Source of the DNA: Vibrio profundi
Lineage (GTDB): Bacteria; Pseudomonadota; Gammaproteobacteria; Enterobacterales; Vibrionaceae
DNA: 64,000 nucleotides
Direction: 5' to 3'
Assembly: GCF_005281835.1 (NCBI RefSeq)
Contig: NZ_RZIS01000001.1
Coordinates: 848,351 to 912,350, forward strand
This document shows, one piece after another, positions 27,503-36,385 of this stretch. The notes below the pieces were generated by a model. That model made no database searches and had not been told where the DNA came from. It was given only the letters and a program-made list of their open reading frames with translations. The translations under genes were made by a program, and so were the position numbers. Numbering within the stretch: the stretch's first letter is position 1; the number at the start of each line of letters is the position of its first letter.

Positions 27503-28486
27503 ATGGATGACAAGTTTCTCAAGTCTATAGTGCAGCTTACAGAGCAAACCAATACAACCTCGCTCGGTTACTGTGTTTTGGCGACCTTAGCCGAAATGAT
27601 CCCGCTACATTCCGCATTCTTACATCATATAGTGGATTCTGAGGAATTTCTGATTGCCAAATTGGTGACTTCGAAAAACGAAGATGGCAAAGAGATCTTG
27701 TGCTGGGAATATGGCCACAATGGAATTCTTCGTACCGACCAAGAGGTCGAAGAGTGCTCTTCCGTAATCAAGAAAATTTCAGATGATCGATACCTTTGCG
27801 AGTACTTAGTTCCAATCACAGAAACAACATCAACGAAACTGAGCCTAGACCTTAAAGAGTCGCCCAACGAATATGAAATGCTAATCGATGGCTGTATGCG
27901 GATATACAATAATTACTTGTTGTTACTGCATGAAAACGAAAGAGATAAGCTAACCGGGCTTTTCAATCGAAGAACCATGGAAGAGCGGTTGTTGATGTGC
28001 TTCAACTCGGCCATGAAGATTGAAGACAACCAGCATATGCCAGCTGTTGCCCTCATCGATATTGATAATTTCAAGCACGTTAATGATGACTTTGGGCACT
28101 TAATTGGAGACGAAGTTTTACTGTCTTTTGCCCAGCAAATGAAAGGCTATTTTGTTGAAGGGGAACAATTGTTTCGTTTTGGTGGCGAGGAGTTCGTTGT
28201 GATCTTTCCTCCACAGCCGTCAGAGAAAATTGTCGATACCCTTAATGGGTTTCGCGAGTTACTTGCCAAATTCTCCTTTCCTCAAGTTGGTAATATTACA
28301 TTTAGCGCAGGAATGTGCAGCATTAAGAAAACAGACTACCTCTACAATATTCTTGATCATGCGGATAAGGCTTTGTATTACGCCAAAGAGCATGGGCGAA
28401 ACCAAGTAGGGCACTACGAATATCTAGTGAACCTAGGAGAAATTGTAGAAGACGATCAAGGTGATAGCAGTGTCGAACTGTTTTGA
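27503..28486 (+). CDS. GGDEF diguanylate cyclase, soluble, without I-site
   Basis: A 327-residue cytosolic protein. Residues 1-145 form an unassigned sensory domain of GAF-like size and the GGDEF domain starts near LTGLFNRRTMEER. The active-site loop is RFGGEEF, the active GGEEF form. The RxxD inhibitory site expected five residues before it reads VEGE, so product inhibition is probably lost. The ATG at 27503 is preceded by GGAGGTGG; the frame extends eight codons upstream through a GTG. It has no close operon partner. c-di-GMP synthesis is expected; the input signal is unknown. Confidence 0.88.
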   Translation: MDDKFLKSIVQLTEQTNTTSLGYCVLATLAEMIPLHSAFLHHIVDSEEFLIAKLVTSKNEDGKEILCWEYGHNGILRTDQEVEECSSVIKKISDDRYLCEYLVPITETTSTKLSLDLKESPNEYEMLIDGCMRIYNNYLLLLHENERDKLTGLFNRRTMEERLLMCFNSAMKIEDNQHMPAVALIDIDNFKHVNDDFGHLIGDEVLLSFAQQMKGYFVEGEQLFRFGGEEFVVIFPPQPSEKIVDTLNGFRELLAKFSFPQVGNITFSAGMCSIKKTDYLYNILDHADKALYYAKEHGRNQVGHYEYLVNLGEIVEDDQGDSSVELF

Positions 28487-28611
28487 TCTTTCGAACTTCA
28501 AATAATCAATAATCTTGCCGTCCCAATCAAAATAATACTAGGCTATTCAGTCGCTTAGTCATTGTTTTTGGATATACTCCTGAGCTCTCTTTGCATCTTT
28601 ATAACAAACTA

Positions 28612-28627
28612 CTGTTTGTACATACAG
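28612..28627. promoter_or_regulatory. LexA box 1 (SOS operator)
   Basis: CTGTTTGTACATACAG, a full CTGT-N8-ACAG match to the gamma-proteobacterial LexA consensus, preceded by TA as in the consensus TACTGT. Confidence 0.8.
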
Positions 28628-28634
28628 CTTTTTG

Positions 28635-28662
28635 TTGCATTCATAGAATGTAAATCTATACT
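28635..28662 (+). promoter_or_regulatory. Promoter of the SOS-type small gene
   Basis: TTGCAT, 16 bases, TATACT. The -10 element overlaps LexA box 2 by two to four bases, which is the usual geometry for LexA repression. The predicted leader is only about 20 bases long. Confidence 0.65.
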
Positions 28663-28676
28663 GTATATATAAACAG
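28661..28676. promoter_or_regulatory. LexA box 2 (SOS operator)
   Basis: CTGTATATATAAACAG within TACTGTATATATAAACAGTT, differing from the E. coli consensus 20-mer at only two places. It covers the -10/+1 region and is 49 bases from box 1. Confidence 0.88.
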
Positions 28677-28688
28677 TTGGAGGTGCTT

Positions 28689-28904
28689 ATGTTGTGGGAC
28701 ACATTAGAACGAGTGAACAAGTTACGCAAACAAGCTATTGAGGATGCTGAGTTTCTGGAATCAGCTCAGTCTCATGCCCAATCAATCATGTCGGAGGTTT
28801 CTGGGCAAAGCGTCCCTAAACCTTTCGTAAAGAGCCCTAAAAAACTATCGGATATCTATGAATGTACGGAGTTTTCTAGTAATCCAAGCGGTGTACATCA
28901 CTGA
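28689..28904 (+). CDS. 71-aa protein under double LexA control, function unknown
   Basis: Encodes MLWDTLERVNKLRKQAIED followed by a Ser/Glu/Gln-rich helix and a C-terminal tail with PKPFVKSPKKLSDIY. No membrane segment, zinc motif or known SOS family (SulA, DinI, UmuD, TisB) was recognised. GGAGGT is four bases before the ATG at 28689, which fixes the start over an in-frame TTG at 28677. The two LexA boxes directly upstream make it a DNA-damage-induced gene by inference. The N-terminal half is predicted helical and charged, which would suit a protein-protein interaction role such as a checkpoint or protease adaptor; this is speculation. Confidence 0.75.
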   Translation: MLWDTLERVNKLRKQAIEDAEFLESAQSHAQSIMSEVSGQSVPKPFVKSPKKLSDIYECTEFSSNPSGVHH

Positions 28905-29038
28905 TAAAGTAGCGCTACCTGATATACGAACTGAGATTAGGTGAAGGTAGCGTTAACCTCTTTATAGAAGTCTTTAAATTACAAAACTATCAATTTAATA
29001 CTAATATTAAACTAGATTCATTAATTGCTGAGGCAGAT

Positions 29039-30043
29039 ATGAACTTAGTGAGCAGAAAATTAATAATTATCATAGCGATAGCAGTAGCGCTGTTGATTGT
29101 GTTAATGCAAGCTCAACGTGTGAATATTACTCCTGCGATTAATGACTCTCCCATTCGCATTGCCGTTTCTCAAACTCCGCTTTCATCCCCTTTTATTATC
29201 GCAGACCAGCAACAGTTTTTTGTTGAGCACGGTGTGTCCGTCGAAATTGTCCCCTGCTATGGCGGAGTGGCATGCGCCAAAATGTTGTTTGATGGTGACG
29301 TTGACTTGGCGACGGCTTCAGAATCTGTGGTGGTATTTCAAAGTTTCAATCGTAATGACTTTAAATTGATTGCCAGTTTTGTCGAGTCGGGTAATGACTT
29401 AAAGCTGCTAACGTTGAATGAATACAACATTGAGCATATTTCGGCGCTGAGTGGTAAAAGCGTAGGCGTGATCAAGGCGAGCGCCAGTGAATACTATTTA
29501 GATTCGCTATTGATTGCGCATAACTTAACTCAGATGCCTTTGAATAAAATCTATTTGCAGCCGCAGGAGCTCGAACAATCCCTCATATCAAATGCTGTCG
29601 ATGCGATATCCGTTTGGGAGCCATATGGCTATTTACTCGAAACACGAGCGAATTCAGAGGCGATAAATTTGGGGATGCAGGGAGTTTACAACCTATCGTT
29701 TAACTTACTTGCGATGAATGAGGACTTGAATAAGACGACAGAGGAGTCGGCTCGTATTCTGAGGGCTGTGGGCGAAGCAATAGATTGGATACACGATAAC
29801 CCAGATGAGGCACGGATAACCATCGCCAGTCGTTTAGATATCCCCTTAGAGCAGTTGGAGTGGTCTTGGAAGGATTATGTATTTCGTTTATCTCTTAGCA
29901 ATTCATTACTTTCTAATTTACAGATGCAAGCTCGCTGGGCAATGAGTGCGGGGTTAGTGAAAGGAGTTCAGCCCGAATACCGACAAATACTATTCCCTCA
30001 ATCATTGGAACACGCACTTAACGTAGAGGCACTGCTTAAATGA
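29039..30043 (+). CDS. Periplasmic substrate-binding protein (NMT1/SsuA-like) serving a sensor
   Basis: A 334-residue protein with an N-terminal membrane anchor or uncleaved signal (residues 7-24) and a type 2 periplasmic binding fold: PIRIAVSQTPLSSPFIIADQQQFF, GDVDLATASESVVVFQ, LSGKSVGVIKASASEYYLD and DAISVWEPYGYLLE are the classic NMT1/TauA/SsuA blocks. No ABC permease or ATPase lies nearby. Instead its stop overlaps the start of a membrane GGDEF protein (ATGA). This is the layout of the NspS-MbaA pair in V. cholerae, where a binding protein reports polyamines to a c-di-GMP enzyme. The ligand here is unknown. The ATG follows GAGG. Confidence 0.85.
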   Translation: MNLVSRKLIIIIAIAVALLIVLMQAQRVNITPAINDSPIRIAVSQTPLSSPFIIADQQQFFVEHGVSVEIVPCYGGVACAKMLFDGDVDLATASESVVVFQSFNRNDFKLIASFVESGNDLKLLTLNEYNIEHISALSGKSVGVIKASASEYYLDSLLIAHNLTQMPLNKIYLQPQELEQSLISNAVDAISVWEPYGYLLETRANSEAINLGMQGVYNLSFNLLAMNEDLNKTTEESARILRAVGEAIDWIHDNPDEARITIASRLDIPLEQLEWSWKDYVFRLSLSNSLLSNLQMQARWAMSAGLVKGVQPEYRQILFPQSLEHALNVEALLK

Positions 30044-31401
30044 CTGGGTCAATCTACAGAAAGCTAAATAGCTTGTTCGTATCCTCTTTATTGCTGGTAG
30101 TTATCATCATGGTGTCGTGGTGGCAAATGCTAGAAAAACATCAAGATGCTCAAAACGCGATTACGGAAGTCATCAATATTCAGAAAAGCGTTGAGACGCT
30201 GCGAAGTCAGCTATGGATCTATTTGGAATTCGAGGATGGAGAAAGCCTAAACGAGGTTCAGGCGGCGCAACTAAGCTTGGCGAGTACCTTAGATGAAAGT
30301 ATGTACTTAGAAGGGCAAATCGAAAATATTAAGTCCATGAATGAGGGGCTTGCTACCTTGATTGTTCAGGAGCGTCAAATTAACGAGCAATATCAGAAAG
30401 GCAACCATACTTCATTACTTCAGGACATAGGCGTCAAGCAAGCTAAATTGTTGCTTCATTCCAGATATAACATGACCGTACAAGGCATGGTGGAAGAACT
30501 TTTCTACTTACAAAAGATGCTAATTGAAGACAGCGCAGAAGAGCAAAGCATGACGTTGTTTACGAGTATATTTCAGATCTTGCTGTTCTCAGTATTAGTT
30601 TGTGCGATTTCATTGATGATTCTTAAACGCTTTAAAACCGGAGTGAAAGTAATTAAAAGAGGGATATTGGAGCTTGCTGACGGCGATCTGAAAAGTCGAA
30701 TTAAAAACAAGAAGCTCGACAGCGAGTTTATCGCTATCGCTGAATTTTTTAATCAAATGAAAGAATCGCTTCAACAAACAACCGTGACGAAAGATGAGTT
30801 AGAGCAAGAAGTACAGCGTCAAACCTCTAAGCTTGAGCTACAAAAAGAGCAGCTAACCTTTCTTTCTGAGCGTGACCCGCTTACGGGGTTGTATAACCGA
30901 AGAGCATGTAAAAACTTGCTTGAAGGCGCGACGATTAAGGCGAAACGAACCGGATTAAAAGTTGCGTTGTTGTTTTTGGATTTAGATAAGTTCAAACAAA
31001 TTAATGACGAAAAAGGGCATGACGCTGGAGATGAAGTGTTACGTCAAATAGCGACACGGCTTAAAGCGAATATCCGAGCATCGGATTTTGTTGGGCGTAT
31101 CGGTGGCGACGAATTTGTGGTTTGTTTGGATTTGCTTGATAACTATGATGGCGTGGAAGCGAAAGCTCGTCAGCTTGTTCATGCGTTCGATCAGCCGATG
31201 ATGGTTAACGGGGAAGCGTTGAGCGTAGGCGTGAGTATCGGTATTAGCTATTATCCACTGCATACGACTGATATAAGCTGCATGTTCCGAATGGCAGATG
31301 AAGCCATGTACGAGGCTAAACGAAGCGTTGAACACACCTATCTGTGCCATGGTGATGTCAACGAATTTAGCCGAGCGGCAAATAAAGAAAGTACAGGCTG
31401 A
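30040..31401 (+). CDS. Membrane diguanylate cyclase with periplasmic sensor and HAMP
   Basis: A 453-residue protein. Membrane helix 1 (about residues 10-28), a helical periplasmic domain (about 30-170), helix 2 (about 172-195), a HAMP segment (GVKVIKRGILELADGDLKSR), a coiled coil, then GGDEF from about residue 282 (LTGLYNRRACKNL). The active loop is RIGGDEF and the inhibitory RxxD site is present as RASD five residues before it, so an active, feedback-inhibited cyclase is expected. It is translationally coupled to the binding protein at 29039, which probably contacts its periplasmic domain. Confidence 0.9.
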   Translation: MTGSIYRKLNSLFVSSLLLVVIIMVSWWQMLEKHQDAQNAITEVINIQKSVETLRSQLWIYLEFEDGESLNEVQAAQLSLASTLDESMYLEGQIENIKSMNEGLATLIVQERQINEQYQKGNHTSLLQDIGVKQAKLLLHSRYNMTVQGMVEELFYLQKMLIEDSAEEQSMTLFTSIFQILLFSVLVCAISLMILKRFKTGVKVIKRGILELADGDLKSRIKNKKLDSEFIAIAEFFNQMKESLQQTTVTKDELEQEVQRQTSKLELQKEQLTFLSERDPLTGLYNRRACKNLLEGATIKAKRTGLKVALLFLDLDKFKQINDEKGHDAGDEVLRQIATRLKANIRASDFVGRIGGDEFVVCLDLLDNYDGVEAKARQLVHAFDQPMMVNGEALSVGVSIGISYYPLHTTDISCMFRMADEAMYEAKRSVEHTYLCHGDVNEFSRAANKESTG

Positions 31402-31438
31402 TGACGAGCTAAATACTTAAAGAGTCAGAGCTGAAAAT

Positions 31439-31474
31439 AAAATGGCCCAGCACTTAAGTGTAGGGCCATTTTTA
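31439..31474. terminator. Bidirectional terminator between the cyclase and the Hsp70-like gene
   Basis: AAAATGGCCC, loop, GGGCCATTTTTATT, with A and T tracts for the two converging transcripts. Confidence 0.88.
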
Positions 31475-31498
31475 TTACTACTTTAAATCAATAAGCGA

Positions 31499-34315
31499 CT
31501 AGTGGTTAATTAGGCTCAATCCGCTTGGTAAAGCGTCACCAAAGATACGTTTGGACTCACTTTCAGAAAGCTCTTTCACTTCTGCTACTAGAGAAATCCA
31601 TGCTTCAGGTACTTTACTTTGCTTAAGTTTTGTAAGGACTTGTTCGCGATAATCATCAGAAATATCAAATAATCGGTCGCCTGTCTTTCTGCAAATCATT
31701 ACCGCAGCAAACGCTATCATCTGTTCTTTCTGCCAGTTTTGCTCTAGAAGCTTAGGTAGCCATTGCTCTGCCTGTTCGCGTGGGATCACTGTGTGTTGGC
31801 TACCATACAGAGGAGTACGTGAAGCTAAACGGCCAAAAGCCCACCAGTGTGCTTGAGCAAACTGAGAATGGTTAAGTGCTTTATTCAAGAACCAAGTTGA
31901 TAGCAGCGCTTTATCTTCAACTTCTAAGTGCTCTAAAGATGCCGACAAACGCACCATTGCTTCGTAGCCTTTGTCTTGCGCTTCTTTTGCTGATTTCGGG
32001 TTTTTAGCTGCACCAGGGTGTAAGTACTTAGCAATATCAGCCAGAATGTTTTCTTGTTGTTCTTGGCTTAAACCACCCGCAACGCGCCGCCAGAATACCC
32101 ACCAATCTGTCCAACCTTGATGGTTCTGAAATTGAATACCTTGCTGGTATAAGCCCCAAACTTGCTCCATTCTCCAAGAATCAGTGGGATCGCCAAACCC
32201 AGGGCGCATGGCAAAGCCCGCGAGTCGAAGCCAGTTTTTCTCATGTTGCTCCGAACGACGGCGGCGTTTACGGCCAAGTGAAAAAGAATCAAATAGGTGG
32301 CGAAGAGTTGTGAAATCCCATTCATCGCGTTTGCCTAGTCGTTTTTCAAGATCTTTCGATAGTGTTTTGATCTCTTTCGATTCTGCACTCTTTTTGTTGC
32401 CACTGTAGAGGCGAGAAATCAACTCTTTACACTCATCTAAGCGTGGGTGAAGTGTAGAGTTATCAGACTCTTCGCCTTGCTTGTTTCTGACTTCAAATTC
32501 AAGCAACCAACGTTTCGAGTCATCTTCAGTACTCACGCATTCCATTTTCAGTGTACCGACTTCGGTTAACTGGCAAGCGAGTAGCACCTCGACACGCTCT
32601 TTTTGGTTAGCTTGAAGTTCTGCCGTACCTGAGCCTTCCAGCGTCGAGATGTAAGGTGGAAGAGGGGAGAACAGGTCTGCATCAACATTGACCATCACAC
32701 CATTTTGAATCGCAGTATCGTGGGCAATTTGATCGTGGGTTGACGTCAGCAAGTTAAAACGAACTGGCTCGCCTAATGTCAGTGAGAAACGACGGCTGTT
32801 CAAACGGATTTCTTGGCCTTCTTCGGTACCTTTGGCAAGCAGACACAGTGCTTTACCCATCTTGTTCTTTTCTTGTAAATGTAAGAAGTAAGAACGAGCA
32901 GCACCACCACCAATTTTAAGCTGAGCCCCACGTCGAGCTTTACCGAATGCGACAGCTCCTAGTGCGACAGACCAATCTGGATGAGGGTTATCGAGAACGG
33001 TAACAGGTGCACCTCGCCAACTACCGAGCAAGTTGGTGATTCGTTCAGTCACTAGGTCACTGTTAAACACACCACCGTTTAGCAATAAACCAACGGGAAT
33101 CGCAGGCGCAGTTTCATCGTGGTTTATTGACTGCAGTGCGGCGTGTGAAACTTGCTGATGTTGGGTCAAGAACTCAGCAATATGTTTACTTACTGCGGGA
33201 TCGGCGACATAGGGCAAGCCAAATTCAACCACGGCGCTGCGTCTTTTATCAGGGGTTTGATCAAACTCTGAAAGTGGGAAAAAGCCATCAAGAGCTATTT
33301 GATGAACTTCAGCCTTGGTTAGCCCAATGCTTTTGGTTCCGCCAAGTAGCTTAGAGCCGCTGCCGAGCATGGTGATTTTTACTTCTTCAGGTGCGTCTGA
33401 TGAGAGCAGGTTTTCTTTTGCTTTACGCGTTTGCTGAATAAGTTTGGTCAAGCTTGCTGCGTTTAACTTTTTGCTTTGGTTAAAGCGTTGCTCTGCAAGG
33501 TGGGCCAGCGCTAGGTCTAGGTTGTCACCGCCAAGCATTAAGTGTTCGCCTACGCCAATACGGTCAAGGCCAAGCTCGTCGTCGGTGAATTTAGCCTCAA
33601 TTAAGCTTAAGTCAGTTGTACCACCACCTACATCACACACTAAAATCAGTGGTAATTGTTGTAGTTCGTCAGAGGCTGTTTGTTGGTGCCTCGCGTACCA
33701 GTCGTAGCATACGGCTTGTGGTTCTTCTAAGAGTACGATTTTAGAAAGGCCCGCCAAGGCTGCGGCTTCAAGGGTTAGCTTACGTGCTGTTTCATCAAAA
33801 GAAGCCGGTACTGTCACGACCACATCTTGATCTTCGAGCTTATTGCTAGGGTTACGATAATTCCATGCTTGGCGAATGTGATTTAGGTAACTAGCACTCG
33901 CTACAACTGGCGAGACTTTGTCTACATCGTTGGCTCCAGCCCATGGCAAGATGTCTGAATTTCTATCAACCGCTTGGTGCGATAGCCAGCTTTTAGCACT
34001 GGATACTTGTCGGCCTTCAACCTTTGCTCCTAATTCGCGAGCCCATTCACCGACAATGACATTATTGATGTCACCAGCGACGGGTACTGATTCCCAAGGG
34101 AGTACTAAATCGGAAGTAGAAATCTGGCCTTCTGCTGGGTGATAGCGAAACGAAGGCAACAGAGGTTTGCGAACCACTTCGCCGGGGCCGATAAGTTGGT
34201 CGATATCAAATAAGGATACGGGAGACTGTTGTAGGTCGTCGGATATTTCACAGAATGCAACAACGGTGTTCGTCGTTCCTAAATCAATACCAACGAGAAA
34301 ACGAGGAGATGCCAT
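31499..34315 (-). CDS. Hsp70-family chaperone-like ATPase with DUF3731 C-terminal region
   Basis: A 938-residue protein, far longer than DnaK (about 640). The N-terminal ATPase domain shows phosphate 1 (FLVGIDLGTTNTVVAF), phosphate 2 (LVCDVGGGTTDLSLIE) and the adenosine loop region (LLNGGVFNSDL). After about residue 560 there is no DnaK-type peptide-binding domain; the rest is a Trp-rich helical region (for example WRMEQVWGLYQQG and WWVFWRRVAGG) that I associate with DUF3731. GAGG precedes the ATG. It lies downstream of the second Hsp70-like gene but behind a terminator hairpin. No J-protein or GrpE is nearby. Function unknown. Confidence 0.85.
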   Translation of the reverse strand: MASPRFLVGIDLGTTNTVVAFCEISDDLQQSPVSLFDIDQLIGPGEVVRKPLLPSFRYHPAEGQISTSDLVLPWESVPVAGDINNVIVGEWARELGAKVEGRQVSSAKSWLSHQAVDRNSDILPWAGANDVDKVSPVVASASYLNHIRQAWNYRNPSNKLEDQDVVVTVPASFDETARKLTLEAAALAGLSKIVLLEEPQAVCYDWYARHQQTASDELQQLPLILVCDVGGGTTDLSLIEAKFTDDELGLDRIGVGEHLMLGGDNLDLALAHLAEQRFNQSKKLNAASLTKLIQQTRKAKENLLSSDAPEEVKITMLGSGSKLLGGTKSIGLTKAEVHQIALDGFFPLSEFDQTPDKRRSAVVEFGLPYVADPAVSKHIAEFLTQHQQVSHAALQSINHDETAPAIPVGLLLNGGVFNSDLVTERITNLLGSWRGAPVTVLDNPHPDWSVALGAVAFGKARRGAQLKIGGGAARSYFLHLQEKNKMGKALCLLAKGTEEGQEIRLNSRRFSLTLGEPVRFNLLTSTHDQIAHDTAIQNGVMVNVDADLFSPLPPYISTLEGSGTAELQANQKERVEVLLACQLTEVGTLKMECVSTEDDSKRWLLEFEVRNKQGEESDNSTLHPRLDECKELISRLYSGNKKSAESKEIKTLSKDLEKRLGKRDEWDFTTLRHLFDSFSLGRKRRRRSEQHEKNWLRLAGFAMRPGFGDPTDSWRMEQVWGLYQQGIQFQNHQGWTDWWVFWRRVAGGLSQEQQENILADIAKYLHPGAAKNPKSAKEAQDKGYEAMVRLSASLEHLEVEDKALLSTWFLNKALNHSQFAQAHWWAFGRLASRTPLYGSQHTVIPREQAEQWLPKLLEQNWQKEQMIAFAAVMICRKTGDRLFDISDDYREQVLTKLKQSKVPEAWISLVAEVKELSESESKRIFGDALPSGLSLINH

Positions 34316-34417
34316 TACTGAACCTCACGCTATTATGTTGTGTCGGACAAACGCAGCAAAATATCTTAGAAATAAATAACGGTATTTAGCTTACGCTTGC
34401 AAACTATAGAATTAAAA

Positions 34418-34440
34418 ACGGCACCAAAGTAGGTGCCGTT
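34418..34440 (-). terminator. Terminator between the two Hsp70-like genes
   Basis: On the minus strand AACGGCACC, loop TACTT, GGTGCCGTTTTTAATT. It lies just after the 643-aa gene, so the 938-aa gene needs read-through or its own promoter in 34316-34417. Confidence 0.82.
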
Positions 34441-34453
34441 GAATATATTTCGA

Positions 34454-36385
34454 TTACTGACTTAACTCAGAATCGTCTGCAGAAGCTGCATCTTCACGAA
34501 CGTCGAACTCAACGTGCCATTTCTGACCATTGTCAGTAGCAATTGCTTCTAGGTAAAGCGTGCCTAGTTCAGTGACACGTGAAGCCAGTGTTACAGGAAC
34601 CACTTCTCCTTCACGACGGCCTTCAGAAACAGGCAGCGTCACTTGGATCTCAGGCAATTCTTCGAGCTCTTCTGGTGCCCAGTGATCAAGGTGAGTACCG
34701 GCTTCGTCTTCACGACGAGTTGTTGAACCAAAGAACTGGAAGTGAACTGGTTGACCAATTACTAGACCAAATTCTTGGCTAGGCACTTGAACGCTTGAGC
34801 CTTCTTCCATACCAAACGGTGCAACACACAGTGCTTCCATTGGAGGAGCCATACCTGGGATTGCAGGCATCGCGCTTTCAATTCCTACATAGTAAGAAGA
34901 TGCGATACCACCGCGGATACGAACGCCTTGACCACGACGTACCGCGCCGTAGTAAGAAGCACCGCTTGCAACCGCAAGGTCTAGATCTAAGCCTGAAAGC
35001 TGTTTTGCAAATTCAGCGTCAGCGTTGATTAACCACTCGTTGATTGTGTCTGAAAGACGATCAGCAAGTAGGTTAGATTTTAGAACACCACCGTTGAACA
35101 GGATTGCTGTTGGTTTGATGAAGTCAGCAGCAGGCGCTTCAGCACCAGGCATACCCGGCATGTTTGCAAACGGATTGAAATCTTGTTGAGCCGTTTCACC
35201 ATTTCCAGAAAGTGCGTTTGCTTGCTTAGAAAGGAATGCGGCAATGTGACGAGTGATGCCCGCGTCTTGCGCGTATGGCAGACCCATTTGAGTCAGTGCA
35301 CCACGCGTTTTTTGTACCGGGTGATCAGTCACAGCAACTTTAGGGAAGAAGCCATCAACCAATGTTTGTTGTACTTCTTGCTGAGTTAGCTCTGTTTTTA
35401 ATGTTGCGCCTAGTAGTTTAGAACCACGGCTAGGAACCACGATTGGCACAGCTTGAAGTTCAGCATCGTTCAGTAACGCTTCTTTTGCGTCACGACATGC
35501 ATGAGTCATCGCTTGAACTTGCCAAGGTGCTAGTTCTTTGCCGTCTTGCGCCAGCTTCATCTTCAAGCGATACGCCAGTGCCAAGTCCATGTTGTCGCCG
35601 CCAAGTAGGATGTGTTCACCTACCGCGATACGGTTCAGGCTAAGGTTGCCGTCATCTTGAGTCACTTCAACTAAAGATAGGTCGGTAGTACCACCACCGA
35701 TATCCACAACCAGCACGATGTCGCCAACATCTACTTCATCACGCCATTTGTCGTTGCTGTTATCGATCCAGCTGTATAGAGCCGCTTGGGGCTCTTCTAA
35801 AAGCGTTAGATGAGTGAAACCTACGTTACGAGCGGCTTCTGCGGTTAGGTCACGAGCTGCTGGATCAAACGAAGCAGGAACGGTGATCGTTACGTCTTGG
35901 TCAGCCAGCTTGTGTTCTGGGTGAGTGTGATTCCACGCTTCTTTTAAATGTTCTAAGTAAAGCTCCGTCACTTTTAGTGGAGAAACTTTTTCTACTTCTT
36001 CAGGGCTGCCTGCAGGTAGGAATGCGTCGCGACGATTTACGCCACCGTGACATAGCCAAGACTTAGCACTAGCAACTAAACGAATTGGTGTTTTAGCACC
36101 AAGATTACGAGCGATAGCACCCACTAAAGCTGTCGGTTCTGATGACCACGGAAGAACACGTGAAGCTGGGTTCATTTCGTGTTCATGAGGCTGGTACAAG
36201 AAAGAGCCTAATTGGCTGCGTGTTTCTACCGTACCCGGCGCTGTTAGCTGAGGGATAGGCATGACTTCAACGCGCGCATCTTCATTCGTGGTATCGATGT
36301 AAGATAGAACGCAGTGCGTAGTACCTAAATCGATACCTACGCTGAACTTAGGTGTTTGCATCGCTTCTGTAGCATGTTGATCCAT
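34454..36385 (-). CDS. Hsp70-family (DnaK-like) protein with divergent substrate domain
   Basis: A 643-residue protein. Hsp70 ATPase motifs are clear: FSVGIDLGTTHCVLSY, LVVDIGGGTTDLSLVE and ILFNGGVLKSNLLADRL. The catalytic lysine region ASAKSWL and the LLEEPQAALYSW segment also match. The last 150 residues are a beta-rich region (VHFQFFGSTTRR, VTELGTLYLEAI) rather than a DnaK lid, and an acidic Asp/Glu tail ends the protein. The start codon overlaps the DUF2760 stop (TAATG), so the two are coupled. Likely a specialised chaperone working with its DUF2760 partner. Confidence 0.87.
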   Translation of the reverse strand: MDQHATEAMQTPKFSVGIDLGTTHCVLSYIDTTNEDARVEVMPIPQLTAPGTVETRSQLGSFLYQPHEHEMNPASRVLPWSSEPTALVGAIARNLGAKTPIRLVASAKSWLCHGGVNRRDAFLPAGSPEEVEKVSPLKVTELYLEHLKEAWNHTHPEHKLADQDVTITVPASFDPAARDLTAEAARNVGFTHLTLLEEPQAALYSWIDNSNDKWRDEVDVGDIVLVVDIGGGTTDLSLVEVTQDDGNLSLNRIAVGEHILLGGDNMDLALAYRLKMKLAQDGKELAPWQVQAMTHACRDAKEALLNDAELQAVPIVVPSRGSKLLGATLKTELTQQEVQQTLVDGFFPKVAVTDHPVQKTRGALTQMGLPYAQDAGITRHIAAFLSKQANALSGNGETAQQDFNPFANMPGMPGAEAPAADFIKPTAILFNGGVLKSNLLADRLSDTINEWLINADAEFAKQLSGLDLDLAVASGASYYGAVRRGQGVRIRGGIASSYYVGIESAMPAIPGMAPPMEALCVAPFGMEEGSSVQVPSQEFGLVIGQPVHFQFFGSTTRREDEAGTHLDHWAPEELEELPEIQVTLPVSEGRREGEVVPVTLASRVTELGTLYLEAIATDNGQKWHVEFDVREDAASADDSELSQ

